Source of the DNA: Thauera phenylacetica B4P | Lineage (GTDB): Bacteria; Pseudomonadota; Gammaproteobacteria; Burkholderiales; Rhodocyclaceae | Length of the DNA: 50,569 nt | Assembly (NCBI RefSeq): GCF_000310225.1 | Contig: NZ_AMXF01000007.1 | Coordinates: 1-50,569, forward strand | Reading direction: 5' to 3' | Part shown: positions 1 to 8,267 of the stretch, in pieces | Layout: every line of letters starts with the position of its first letter | Position numbering within the stretch: the first letter of the stretch is position 1 | Position numbers and translations under genes: made by a program | The notes under the pieces: model-generated | What the model was told of the DNA's origin: nothing | What the model saw: the letters and a program-made list of their open reading frames with translations, nothing else | Databases searched by the model: none

Positions 1-864
1 GGGCGGCAACTCGCCCGCCGGGCCGACCGCGTCCGCCTCGCCCTGCGGCGCGGCGCCCTCCCCGCCCACGGCCTCACCCACGACCTCGCTCTCCGCCGCG
101 GCCGCCAGCGCGGGCGCCGCCAGCGACAGCACCGGCGCCATCTGCACGCGCAGCAGCTGGCCGGCACGGGTGGTGGTGACGAAGTTGGCCTGGGCCTGGG
201 TGGCGCCGCGGCGCAGGCGCTGCTGGATGGTGTCGAGCGCATGCGCGATCAGGTTGCGCTCGAAGACACCGTAGATCGAGCGCCCGAGGCCGATCAGCTC
301 ACCGCCGCCGGCCACGCCGGGCGCCTCGGAGAGCGCGCGGAACTGCGCGCGCGCGCGGTTGTTGTAGAGCAGCACGCGGCCGTCGAGGTTGCACACCACC
401 ACGCTCTGGGTGAGCTCGGACATCAGCGCGGCAAGGCGATCCTTCTCGAGCTCCACCGAGGCTTTGGCGCGCGCGATCTGCGCCTCCACGTCCTGCAGCA
501 GCGCGTCGCGCTGGCTGGCGAGCTCGTTGGTGGCGAGCGCGAGGCGCTGCACCTCGGGCGGCCCCTCGGGCTGCACGCGGAAGCCGCGGTTGGCGCCCAG
601 CATCAGGCGCAGGTTCTCCGACATGCGCAGCAGACCCTGGACGTACTGGCGGAACAGCACCCGCACCACGCCCACGCCGGCGGCGAAGCCCATCGCGGTG
701 AGCAGGGTGCCGAGCGTGAGGTGCGGCGACAGCACCCGCACCAGCAGGTCGCGCGCCTCGCCCTCGGTCTCGAGCCAGACGATCAGCGCGGTGAGCAGGA
801 AGGGTCCGGTCATCAGCAGGAACAGCACGACGACTGCGAGCATGAATCGCGCACGTGCCTGCAT
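1..864 (-). CDS. Membrane PAS-domain sensor protein, N-terminal part (cut by window edge)
   Basis: 288 codons are open from the ATG at 864 to the window edge without a stop, so the C-terminus is missing. Two hydrophobic segments lie near the N-terminus (about residues 8-32 and 48-72), then a charged helix rich in E, R and A (about 105-150), then a PAS-like stretch containing VVVCNLDGRVLLYNNRA. The start sits 3 bases beyond the stop of the response regulator, so the two are co-transcribed and probably translationally coupled; an in-frame ATG at 843 is an alternative. In related bacteria the gene at this place in acs/SLC5-kinase clusters often carries a C-terminal DnaQ-like exonuclease domain, but that part would lie outside the window, so I do not call it. 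Confident that it is a membrane PAS protein of the acetate signalling operon; final function unknown. Confidence 0.7.
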   Translation of the reverse strand, partial: MQARARFMLAVVVLFLLMTGPFLLTALIVWLETEGEARDLLVRVLSPHLTLGTLLTAMGFAAGVGVVRVLFRQYVQGLLRMSENLRLMLGANRGFRVQPEGPPEVQRLALATNELASQRDALLQDVEAQIARAKASVELEKDRLAALMSELTQSVVVCNLDGRVLLYNNRARAQFRALSEAPGVAGGGELIGLGRSIYGVFERNLIAHALDTIQQRLRRGATQAQANFVTTTRAGQLLRVQMAPVLSLAAPALAAAAESEVVGEAVGGEGAAPQGEADAVGPAGELPP

Positions 865-867
865 GGT

Positions 868-1236
868 TCACTGCTCCAGCAGGTTGCGCACCTTGTCCAC
901 CAGCTCGCGGGTGGAGAAGGGCTTGGTCATGTAGGCGTCGGCGCCGAGCGCGAGGCCCTTGGCGACCTCGGTGTCGCGGCCCTTGGCGGTCAGCATCAGG
1001 ATGCGCACGCCCGCCATCTCGGGATCGGAGCGGATCTCCTGGCAGACCTCGAAGCCGCTCTTCTTCGGCATCATCACGTCGAGCAGCACCAGGTCGGGCC
1101 GCGACGCGCGGATCCGGCGCACGGCCTCCTCGCCGTCGTTGGCCACCTCCACCTGGTAGCCCTCGCGCTTCATGAGGAACTCCAGCGAAATGACGATGTT
1201 CTGTTCGTCGTCGGCAATCAGTACTTTCTTGTCCAT
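868..1236 (-). CDS. Response regulator, receiver domain only (CheY-like)
   Basis: A 122-aa protein that is only a receiver domain: acidic pair in LIADDEQN, phosphoacceptor Asp in LVLLDVMMPKKSG, the conserved Thr in ILMLTAKG and the Lys in YMTKPFS. There is no DNA-binding domain, so output must pass through another protein. The ATG at 1236 is chosen over the GTG at 1239 because GGAGGAG lies 5 bases before the ATG and only 2 before the GTG. It lies 29 bases downstream of the SLC5-type kinase and just before the PAS membrane protein, and is the obvious phosphorylation partner of the kinase (inference). It differs from CrbR/ErdR, the LuxR-type regulators paired with CrbS in gamma-proteobacteria, which have a C-terminal HTH, so the crbR symbol is not used. 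Confidence 0.9.
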   Translation of the reverse strand: MDKKVLIADDEQNIVISLEFLMKREGYQVEVANDGEEAVRRIRASRPDLVLLDVMMPKKSGFEVCQEIRSDPEMAGVRILMLTAKGRDTEVAKGLALGADAYMTKPFSTRELVDKVRNLLEQ

Positions 1237-1265
1237 CACGTCTCCTCCCCGCCCGATATTCTATG

Positions 1266-4007
1266 TCATCCCTCGCCTGCCGCCGACTTCAGCGGCAGCT
1301 CGAAGGAGAAGGTCGCGCCCTCGCCGGGCACCGACTCCAGCCACAGCCGGCCGCCGAAGTGCTCGACGATCTGGCGGCTGATCGGCAGCCCGAGGCCGGT
1401 CCCCTGCGGCCGCGAGCGCTCGTCGCCGCCCTGGCGGAACTTCTCGAACACCACCGGCTGCTGCGCGGGCTCGATCCCCGGCCCGTTGTCCTTGACCGCG
1501 ACGCGGAAGCGCTCGCCGTCGCAGCTCAGCGTCACATCCACCCGCCCGCTGCCCGTGGGCACGAACTTCGCCGCGTTCGACAGCAGGTTGAGCATCACCT
1601 GCAGCAGGCGGTCGTGGTCGGCGCGCAGGGTCGGCACCGACTCCGGCAGGTGCAGGTGCAGCTCGGCGCCGCGGTCGCGGAAGAGCTGCAGGGTGGCGTC
1701 GCCGGAGTGGCGCACGAGCTCGCACAGGTCGATGTCGGTGTTGTGCCACTCGGCGTGGCCGGATTCGATCTTGGCCATGTCGAGCACCTGGTTCACCAGG
1801 CGCGACAGGCGCACCGTCTCGGACACGATGATGCCGAGGAAGCGCTGGCGGTCCTCGACGTCGATGTCGGGGTCGTCGAGCATCATCTCGGAGAGCGCGC
1901 GGATCGAGGTCAGCGGCGTGCGCAGCTCGTGCGTCACCGAGGACATGAAGTCGTCCTTGAGGCGGTCGAGCTCCTTCAGCTGCTCGTTGGCGGCGCGCAG
2001 CTCGGCGGTGGCGGCCTCGAGCGCGCGCGACTTCTCCTCGAGCTTGTGCGAGTAGGCGCGCACCTGCGAGGCCTCGTCGAGGATGTCCATGACCTCGCCG
2101 AGGCCGAGCGGCTCCGCCTGCACCACGGTCGACACCATCACCCGCGCCGAGGCGCTGCCGATGGCGCCGGCGAGCAGGGTCTCGGCGAAGTGCACCAGCT
2201 CGGGGTCGGCCTTGAGTTCGGAGACCTGCTGCAGGCCGTGCGAGCGCGCGTAGGCGCCGAAGGCCTCCTCGGTGCGGCGCTGGCCGAGGAAGCGCGCCAC
2301 CAGCGGCACCAGCTCGCCGGCCTCGGCGCCGGTGCGCCAGAAGCTCGCCGGCGGCGCGTCGCCGCGCCGGAACACGTCCACGAAGAGCGCACCCTGGGTC
2401 GCCTCGGGCCCGGTCGGCACGCGCAGCATCGACACCCCGACGTAGCAGCCGATGTTGGCGAGCAGGCTCCAGAACAGCGCGTGGCTGATGTTGTCCAGGC
2501 CGGTGAGGCCGAAGAGCTGCTCGGGCTTGAGCCAGCCGAGGCCGAGCACGCCGTGCTCGAGGAAGCCCGGATCGAGCCAGCCCGACTTGGCAAAGGAGGG
2601 CAGCAGCAGCGTATAGACCCACACCGCGAAGCCAGCGAGCAGGCCGGCGAGCGCGCCCTCGCGCGTGCCGCCGCGCCAGTACATGCCGCCGATGACCACC
2701 GGGGCGAACTGCGCCACCGCGGCGAAGCTGATGAGGCCGATGCTGACCAGCGCGTAGGCCTCGCCGGCGAGGCGGAAGTAGAGGTAGCCGAGCAGCAGCA
2801 ACACCACGATCGCGCCGCGGCGGATCCCGAGCAGCAGGCCGGTGAGGTCGCGCTCGCGCGCGAGGTCGAGGCGGCGGCTGCGCAGCAGCATCGGCATCAC
2901 GAGGTCGTTGCACACCATCGTGGACAGCGCGATGGCCTCCACGATGACCATGCCGGTGGCCGCCGACAAGCCGCCGATGAACACGAGCAGGGCGAGCGCG
3001 TTCTGCCCGTGCGCGAGCGGCAGGGTCAGCACGAAGGTGTCCGGATCCACCGTACCGCTGCCGAAATGCAGCAGGCCGCCGATGGCGACCGGGATCACGA
3101 AGATGTTGATCGCCAGCAGGTAGGCGGGGAAGACCCAGGTAGCGCGGCGCAGGTGCTGCTCGTTGACGTTCTCCACCACCGCGATCTGGAACTGCCGCGG
3201 CAGGAAGATGATCGACAGCATCGCCAGCAGCACGTGGGCGAACCAGCCGCCGTAGCCGAGCCGGCCGGCGCCGTCGAAGGCGAGCAGACGCTGCAGTTCC
3301 GGCACCGCCGAGGCGCGCGCGTAGAGGTCGCCGAAGCCGTCGTAGAGCCAGTAGGTGACGTAGATGCCGACCGCGAGGAAGGCGAGCAGCTTGACCACCG
3401 ACTCGAAGGCGATCGCCGCCACCATGCCCTCGTGGCGCTCGGTGGTGTCGAGGTGGCGCGTGCCGAACAGCACCGTGAAGGCGGCGAGCGCGAGCGCGAT
3501 GTAGAGCGTGCCGTCCTGCCACCAGCCCGCCTGGCTCTCGATGCGGAACAGCGTGTCGTGCTCGCCCACCAGCAGCGCGTAGCCGCTGGAGATCGCCTTC
3601 AGCTGCAGCGCGATGTAGGGCACGATGCCCACCACCGCGATCAGCGTGACCAGCCCGCCGAGCAGGTGGCTCTTGCCGTAGCGCGAGGCGACGAAGTCGG
3701 CGATCGAGGTGACCCGGTAGCTGCGCGCGATGCGGATCATCTTGAGCACGACCAGCCATGCCAGGGTCAGGCCCAGCGTGGGCCCGAGGTAGGTGGGCAG
3801 GAACCACGGCCCGCCAGAGGCGGCGCGGCCGACGCTGCCGAAATACGTCCACGCGGTGCAATACACCGCGAGCGACAGACTGAACACCCAGGGATTGTCG
3901 ATGACCGAGCGCCCGGCATCCGCACGCCGGTCACCGAAGTAGGCCACCGCGAACAGCAGCAGCAGGTAGGCGAACGAAGCGCCGACGATCAGCCAGCCCG
4001 GCAGCAT
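1266..4007 (-). CDS. SLC5 symporter-histidine kinase fusion (CrbS/MxtR type)
   Basis: A 913-aa hybrid. The first ~500 residues are a multi-helix sodium/solute symporter-like domain. It is followed by a soluble linker (about 530-650) that matches the position of the STAC domain linking SLC5 domains to kinases, then a coiled coil (about 655-685). The HisKA domain carries FMSSVTHELRTPL with the phosphoacceptor His near residue 693. The HATPase domain has an N box (MLNLLSNAAKF), a G1 box (DNGPGIE) and a G2 box (GTGLGLPISRQ). CrbS/MxtR family kinases control acetyl-CoA synthetase in gamma-proteobacteria, and acs lies just upstream here, so sensing of acetate or its uptake is the likely role. Start: GGAGG lies 5 bases before the ATG. 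All catalytic motifs are intact. Whether the symporter half still transports is unknown. Confidence 0.92.
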   Translation of the reverse strand: MLPGWLIVGASFAYLLLLFAVAYFGDRRADAGRSVIDNPWVFSLSLAVYCTAWTYFGSVGRAASGGPWFLPTYLGPTLGLTLAWLVVLKMIRIARSYRVTSIADFVASRYGKSHLLGGLVTLIAVVGIVPYIALQLKAISSGYALLVGEHDTLFRIESQAGWWQDGTLYIALALAAFTVLFGTRHLDTTERHEGMVAAIAFESVVKLLAFLAVGIYVTYWLYDGFGDLYARASAVPELQRLLAFDGAGRLGYGGWFAHVLLAMLSIIFLPRQFQIAVVENVNEQHLRRATWVFPAYLLAINIFVIPVAIGGLLHFGSGTVDPDTFVLTLPLAHGQNALALLVFIGGLSAATGMVIVEAIALSTMVCNDLVMPMLLRSRRLDLARERDLTGLLLGIRRGAIVVLLLLGYLYFRLAGEAYALVSIGLISFAAVAQFAPVVIGGMYWRGGTREGALAGLLAGFAVWVYTLLLPSFAKSGWLDPGFLEHGVLGLGWLKPEQLFGLTGLDNISHALFWSLLANIGCYVGVSMLRVPTGPEATQGALFVDVFRRGDAPPASFWRTGAEAGELVPLVARFLGQRRTEEAFGAYARSHGLQQVSELKADPELVHFAETLLAGAIGSASARVMVSTVVQAEPLGLGEVMDILDEASQVRAYSHKLEEKSRALEAATAELRAANEQLKELDRLKDDFMSSVTHELRTPLTSIRALSEMMLDDPDIDVEDRQRFLGIIVSETVRLSRLVNQVLDMAKIESGHAEWHNTDIDLCELVRHSGDATLQLFRDRGAELHLHLPESVPTLRADHDRLLQVMLNLLSNAAKFVPTGSGRVDVTLSCDGERFRVAVKDNGPGIEPAQQPVVFEKFRQGGDERSRPQGTGLGLPISRQIVEHFGGRLWLESVPGEGATFSFELPLKSAAGEG

Positions 4008-4020
4008 CCCGACCTCCGCA

Positions 4021-4218
4021 TCAGCGTGCCCCGTGCTCGGCGATCCAGGCCACGACCAGGATCAGCGCCAGCCACACCGAGAATAGATAGACGTGGAGCA
4101 GCGGCAGCCCGAAGACGGTCTGCGGCCGGTCGAACAGGGACAGAATGGGATAGTTCAGCAACACGAGGCCGGCGATGAACACGGCCACCAGCCGCTGCCC
4201 GGCCAGACCCTTGCGCAT
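4021..4218 (-). CDS. Small two-helix membrane protein, putative partner of the SLC5-kinase
   Basis: A 65-aa protein with two hydrophobic helices (about residues 10-27 and 42-61) joined by a short loop with FDRPQTVFGLP. The stop is 13 bases before the kinase start, so both are on one transcript. Many SLC5 symporters are preceded by a small two-helix protein (DUF485, DUF4212, DUF3311 families) that acts as accessory subunit; the P..VFGLP...V pattern between the helices looks like that arrangement. I infer an accessory subunit of the kinase's transporter half. The exact family is not certain without a profile search. The longer in-frame extension upstream to 4398 has no membrane or domain content and poor support, so the ATG at 4218 with a GGGAG-like site was chosen. 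Confidence 0.75.
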   Translation of the reverse strand: MRKGLAGQRLVAVFIAGLVLLNYPILSLFDRPQTVFGLPLLHVYLFSVWLALILVVAWIAEHGAR

Positions 4219-4381
4219 CCTGTCGCTCCCATGAAACGAGCCACGGCAAACGAAATGGCGAAGCACCGCCCTGCTCTTTGCGGCAGGGCCGGCGCGACGC
4301 ACGAACAGGGGCACGCCTTGCGCGTACCCGGTCTCCCCCGGCACCGGCTCGCTGGCCGGCTTCCTCCTGTCGTTCAGGAGC

Positions 4382-4404
4382 GGCCGGGTGCGGGGCACCC
4401 GGCC
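4382..4404 (-). terminator. Strong hairpin just after acs stop
   Basis: A perfect 10-bp GC stem (GGCCGGGTGC / GCACCCGGCC, loop GGG) lies 9 bases after the acs stop. No T-run follows on the minus strand, so this is not a classical intrinsic terminator. It may attenuate read-through into the 65-aa protein and kinase genes or protect the acs mRNA 3' end (inference). The rest of the 195-base gap (4219-4413) shows no gene. Confidence 0.45.
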
Positions 4405-4413
4405 TGCACTGCA

Positions 4414-6378
4414 TCAGCCCTTGAGCTGCTCGAGGATGTGCGGGTTCTCGAGCGTCGAGGTGTCCTGCGTGACATCCTCGCCCTTGGCGAGCTGGCGCAG
4501 CAGGCGGCGCATGATCTTGCCGGAGCGGGTCTTGGGCAGGTTCTCACCGAAGCGGATGTCCTTCGGCTTGGCGATCGGCCCGATCTCGTGACCGACCCAG
4601 TTCTGCAGCTCCTTGATCATCTTGGCGGCTTCGTCGCCGGTGGGGCGCGCGCCCTTCAACACCACGAAGGCCACGATCGCCTCGCCGGTCAGGTCGTCCG
4701 GACGGCCGACTACGGCGGCCTCGGCCACCTTCTCGTGCGCGACCAGGGCGGACTCGATCTCCATCGTGCCCATGCGGTGACCGGAGACGTTGAGCACGTC
4801 GTCGATACGGCCGGTGATGGTGAAATAGCCGGTCTCGGCGTCACGGATGGCACCGTCGCCCGCGAGGTAGAGCTTGCCCTTGAAGTCCTCGGGGTAGTAG
4901 GTCTTCTTGAAGCGGTCGGGGTCGCCCCAGACGTTGCGGATCATCGCGGGCCACGGCTTGGTAACCACCAGGATGCCACCCTGGCCCCAGGGCACCTCGG
5001 TGCCGGTCTCGTCCACCACCGCGGCCATGATGCCCGGGAAGGGCAGCGTGCACGAACCCGGAACCATCGGCGTGGCGCCCGGCATCGGGGTGATCATGTG
5101 CGCGCCGGTCTCGGTCTGCCAGAAGGTATCCACGATCGGGCAGCGGCCACCGCCGACGTTCTCGTAGTACCACTCCCAGGCCGCCGGGTTGATCGGCTCG
5201 CCGACCGACCCCAGGATGCGCAGCGACGACAGGTCGTACTGCTTCGGATGCACGGCCGGGTTGTTGTCGGCCGCCTTGATCAGCGAACGGATCGCGGTCG
5301 GCGCGGTGTAGAAGATGCTGACCTTGTGGTCCTGGATCATCTTCCAGAAGCGGCCGGCGTCCGGGTAGGTGGGCACGCCCTCGAACACGATCTCGGTCGC
5401 GCCGCAGGCGAGCGGGCCGTAGGTGATGTAGGTGTGGCCGGTGACCCAGCCGATGTCGGCGGTGCACCAATAGACGTCGTCGGCCTTGATGTCGAAGGTG
5501 TACTTCATCGACAGCACGGCCTGCAGCAGGTAGCCGCCCGACGAGTGCTGCACGCCCTTCGGCTTGCCGGTGGAACCCGAGGTATAGAGCACGAACAGCG
5601 GATGCTCGGCCTCGACCCACTCCGGCTCGCAGACCTCGGACTGGGTGGCGACCACGTCGTGGAACCAGCTGTCGCGGCCGGCGACCATGGCGACGTCGGC
5701 GCCGGTGCGCTTGACGACGATGACGTTCTTGACGGTATCGCAGCCGCCGAGCGACAGCGCCTCGTCGGCGATCGGCTTGAGCGGAAGCGCCTTGCCGCCG
5801 CGGAACTGGCCGTCGGAGGTGATCACGGCGACCGCCGCCGCATCCTCGATGCGGTCGCGCAGCGCCTGGGCGGAGAAGCCGCCGAACACGATCGAGTGGG
5901 TCGCGCCGATGCGGGCGCAGGCCTGCATCGCGACCACGCCTTCGATCGACATCGGCAGGTAGATGATGACGCGATCGCCCTTCTTGACGCCCATGCCGCG
6001 CAGGGCGTTGGCGAACTTGCTGACGCGGGCGAGCAGGTCCTTGTAGGTGACCTTGGTGACTTCGCCGCTGTCGGCTTCGAAGATCAGCGCGACCTTGTCG
6101 CCGAGGCCGTTGGCGACGTTGCGGTCGAGGCAGTTGTAGGAGACGTTGAGCTTGCCGTCGGCGAACCACTTGAAGAAGGGCGCGTTCGACTGATCGAGGA
6201 CCTGGGTGAACGGCACCTTCCAGTCCAGCAACTCCTTGGCGCGACGGCCCCAGTAACCCTCGTAGTCGTCCTCGGCCTCCTTGCACAGCGCGCGATAACC
6301 GTCCATGCCGGACACGGCTGCGTTCTTGACCATCTCTTCCGAGGGGTTGTAAATGCGGACTTGTTGCTCGTTGGACAT
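4414..6378 (-). CDS. acs: Acetyl-CoA synthetase (AMP-forming)
   Basis: A 654-aa protein, the usual length for Acs. It activates acetate with ATP and CoA via acetyl-AMP in the cytosol. The P-loop-like [20 protein letters not shown] is present, as are the conserved [14 protein letters not shown] and [10 protein letters not shown] motifs, and the C-terminal [14 protein letters not shown] holds the lysine normally acetylated to switch the enzyme off. The ATG at 6378 is preferred over the GTG at 6384 because AGGAGAGG is better spaced from it. First gene of a minus-strand group with the SLC5-kinase and response regulator; divergent from the fumarase gene across a 289-base gap. Regulation by the adjacent two-component system is expected from CrbS/R biology but not shown by sequence. 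Confidence 0.97.
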   Translation of the reverse strand: MSNEQQVRIYNPSEEMVKNAAVSGMDGYRALCKEAEDDYEGYWGRRAKELLDWKVPFTQVLDQSNAPFFKWFADGKLNVSYNCLDRNVANGLGDKVALIFEADSGEVTKVTYKDLLARVSKFANALRGMGVKKGDRVIIYLPMSIEGVVAMQACARIGATHSIVFGGFSAQALRDRIEDAAAVAVITSDGQFRGGKALPLKPIADEALSLGGCDTVKNVIVVKRTGADVAMVAGRDSWFHDVVATQSEVCEPEWVEAEHPLFVLYTSGSTGKPKGVQHSSGGYLLQAVLSMKYTFDIKADDVYWCTADIGWVTGHTYITYGPLACGATEIVFEGVPTYPDAGRFWKMIQDHKVSIFYTAPTAIRSLIKAADNNPAVHPKQYDLSSLRILGSVGEPINPAAWEWYYENVGGGRCPIVDTFWQTETGAHMITPMPGATPMVPGSCTLPFPGIMAAVVDETGTEVPWGQGGILVVTKPWPAMIRNVWGDPDRFKKTYYPEDFKGKLYLAGDGAIRDAETGYFTITGRIDDVLNVSGHRMGTMEIESALVAHEKVAEAAVVGRPDDLTGEAIVAFVVLKGARPTGDEAAKMIKELQNWVGHEIGPIAKPKDIRFGENLPKTRSGKIMRRLLRQLAKGEDVTQDTSTLENPHILEQLKG

Positions 6379-6498
6379 GCTCACCTCTCCTCAACTGTTC
6401 AAATGGTTGAAGCTACCCGTTGCGGGTGGGCTGGTTGAACCCAGCCTTTGATTCGCCCGAACGCCGGTGCCCCCTTGCGGACCATCCCCGTCCGGGCA

Positions 6499-6530
6499 CT
6501 CTAATGCCGTTCGAAACGCCGGCATTAGAG
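6499..6530. promoter_or_regulatory. Perfect 11-bp inverted repeat between acs and fumarase
   Basis: CTCTAATGCCG (6499-6509) and its exact reverse complement CGGCATTAGAG (6520-6530) flank a 10-base centre containing the palindrome TTCGAA. It lies in the 289-base gap between divergent acs (start 6378) and fum (start 6668), about 120 bases from acs and 60 bases ahead of the predicted fum -10. Candidate operator for one or both genes; no known family motif is assigned. Confidence 0.45.
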
Positions 6531-6587
6531 AACAGCTATCTTACACAGGACTTACACCGCCCCGCCAGCGACGGCCGGCGGGGCCGG

Positions 6588-6596
6588 TGGTAGAAT
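6588..6596 (+). promoter_or_regulatory. Extended -10 promoter for fumarase
   Basis: TGGTAGAAT (TG-N-TAGAAT) with no recognisable -35 at the normal distance, so recognition probably relies on the extended -10 element. The same TGNTAGAAT core lies in front of the DUF2863 gene (15549) and the DUF3579 gene (36327). It would give a leader of about 65 bases. Confidence 0.5.
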
Positions 6597-6667
6597 CCGG
6601 CGCCACTCCGGGCCTTCCGGTCCGGTCGCGTCATTCTGCCCCCATGTCATTCCGGAGACCAAGCGCC

Positions 6668-8200
6668 ATGACGATCATTCGCCAGGAAGACCTCATCCAG
6701 TCGATCGCGGATGCCTTCCAGTACATCAGCTACTACCACCCGCTCGACTACATCCAGGCGCTCGGCGAGGCCTACGCGCGCGAGGAAAGCCCGGCCGCGA
6801 AGGACGCGATCGCGCAGATCCTGACCAACTCGCGCATGGCCGCCGAAGGCCATCGCCCGATCTGCCAGGACACGGGCATCGCGGTGGTCTTCCTCAAGGT
6901 GGGCATGAACGTGCAGTGGGACGCGAAGATGAGCGTCCAGGGAATGATCGACGAGGGCGTGCGGCGCGCCTACAACCATCCCGACAACAAGCTGCGCGCC
7001 TCGGTGCTGCTCGACCCCGCCGGCAAGCGCCAGAACAGCAAGGACAACACCCCGGCGGTGGTGCACTACGAGCTCGTCGCGGGCGACGACGTCGAGGTCA
7101 TCTGCGCGGCCAAGGGCGGCGGCTCCGAGAACAAGACCAAGATGGTCATGCTCAATCCCTCCGACTCGATCGTAGACTGGGTGCTCAAGACCGTGCCGAC
7201 CATGGGCGCCGGCTGGTGTCCGCCGGGCATCCTCGGCATCGGCATCGGCGGCACGCCCGAGAAGGCGATGCTGCTGGCGAAGGAGTCGCTGATGGAGCCG
7301 GTCAACATCCACGAGCTGCGCGAGAAGGCCGCCTCGGGCGCCACGCTCTCCCGCGTCGAAGAACTCCGCCTCGAGCTCATGGACAAGGTGAACGCGCTCG
7401 GCATCGGCGCCCAAGGCCTGGGCGGCCTCACCACCGTGCTCGATGTCAAGATCATGGACTACCCGACCCATGCCGCCTCGCTGCCGGTCGCGATGATCCC
7501 CAACTGCGCCGCCACCCGCCACGTGCACTTCCACCTCGACGGCTCGGGCCCCGCCCACCTGCCGACGCCCAAGCTCGAGGACTGGCCGCAGGTCACCTGG
7601 AAGGCCGACACCAACGTCGCCACCCGGGTCAATCTCGACACATTGACCCGCGAAGAGGTCGCGTCCTGGAAGCCGGGCCAGATCCTGCTCCTCAACGGCA
7701 AGATGCTCACCGGCCGCGACGCCGCGCACAAGCGCATCGCCGACATGCTCGAGAAGGGCGAGAAGCTGCCGGTCGACTTCACCAACCGCGTCATTTACTA
7801 CGTCGGCCCGGTCGACCCGGTGCGTGACGAGGTCGTCGGCCCCGCCGGCCCCACCACCGCCACGCGCATGGACAAGTTCACCCGCATGATGCTGGAGAAG
7901 ACCGGCCTCATCTCGATGATCGGCAAGTCCGAGCGCGGCCCGGTCGCCATCGAGGCCATCAAGGACAACGAGTCGGCCTACCTGATGGCGGTGGGCGGTG
8001 CGGCCTACCTGGTGTCGAAGGCGATCAAGGAAGCCAAGGTGGTCGGCTTCGCCGACCTGGGCATGGAAGCGATCTACGAGTTCACCGTGCAGGACATGCC
8101 GGTGACGGTCGCGGTCGACGCCAAGGGCACGAGCGTGCACAACACCGGCCCGCAGGAGTGGCAGGCGAAGATCGGCAAGATCCCGGTCGTCGTCGCCTGA
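6668..8200 (+). CDS. fumA: Class I (iron-sulfur) fumarate hydratase
   Basis: A 510-aa protein of the oxygen-sensitive [4Fe-4S] fumarase family; it interconverts fumarate and malate in the TCA cycle. Three cysteines fit the cluster ligands: Cys66 (RPICQDTG), Cys184 (GAGWCPPG) and Cys280 (IPNCAATRH); their spacing parallels that of E. coli FumA. The N-terminal Fe-S half and C-terminal beta domain (from about residue 350) are both present. An in-frame ATG at 6644 would add eight residues; the 6668 start follows a GGAG at about 10 bases. Divergent from acs; both feed acetate-derived carbon through central metabolism. Ends 67 bases before the convergent GGDEF-EAL gene. Confidence 0.95.
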   Translation: MTIIRQEDLIQSIADAFQYISYYHPLDYIQALGEAYAREESPAAKDAIAQILTNSRMAAEGHRPICQDTGIAVVFLKVGMNVQWDAKMSVQGMIDEGVRRAYNHPDNKLRASVLLDPAGKRQNSKDNTPAVVHYELVAGDDVEVICAAKGGGSENKTKMVMLNPSDSIVDWVLKTVPTMGAGWCPPGILGIGIGGTPEKAMLLAKESLMEPVNIHELREKAASGATLSRVEELRLELMDKVNALGIGAQGLGGLTTVLDVKIMDYPTHAASLPVAMIPNCAATRHVHFHLDGSGPAHLPTPKLEDWPQVTWKADTNVATRVNLDTLTREEVASWKPGQILLLNGKMLTGRDAAHKRIADMLEKGEKLPVDFTNRVIYYVGPVDPVRDEVVGPAGPTTATRMDKFTRMMLEKTGLISMIGKSERGPVAIEAIKDNESAYLMAVGGAAYLVSKAIKEAKVVGFADLGMEAIYEFTVQDMPVTVAVDAKGTSVHNTGPQEWQAKIGKIPVVVA

Positions 8201-8267
8201 GCCGCTTCCCGAAGCGCCCTCGCCCTCGGCATCTCGGGGGGCGGGGCGCAGGGCGCGGGCTGCGGAC

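Noticed and set aside
1263-4178. A 971-codon plus-strand open frame opposite the SLC5-kinase
   Set aside because: Translation is low-complexity and has no motif; the minus-strand kinase has all expected motifs.
8201-8267. Terminator between fumarase and the GGDEF-EAL gene
   Set aside because: CGCTTC/GAAGCG would leave a two-base loop and no T-run follows.
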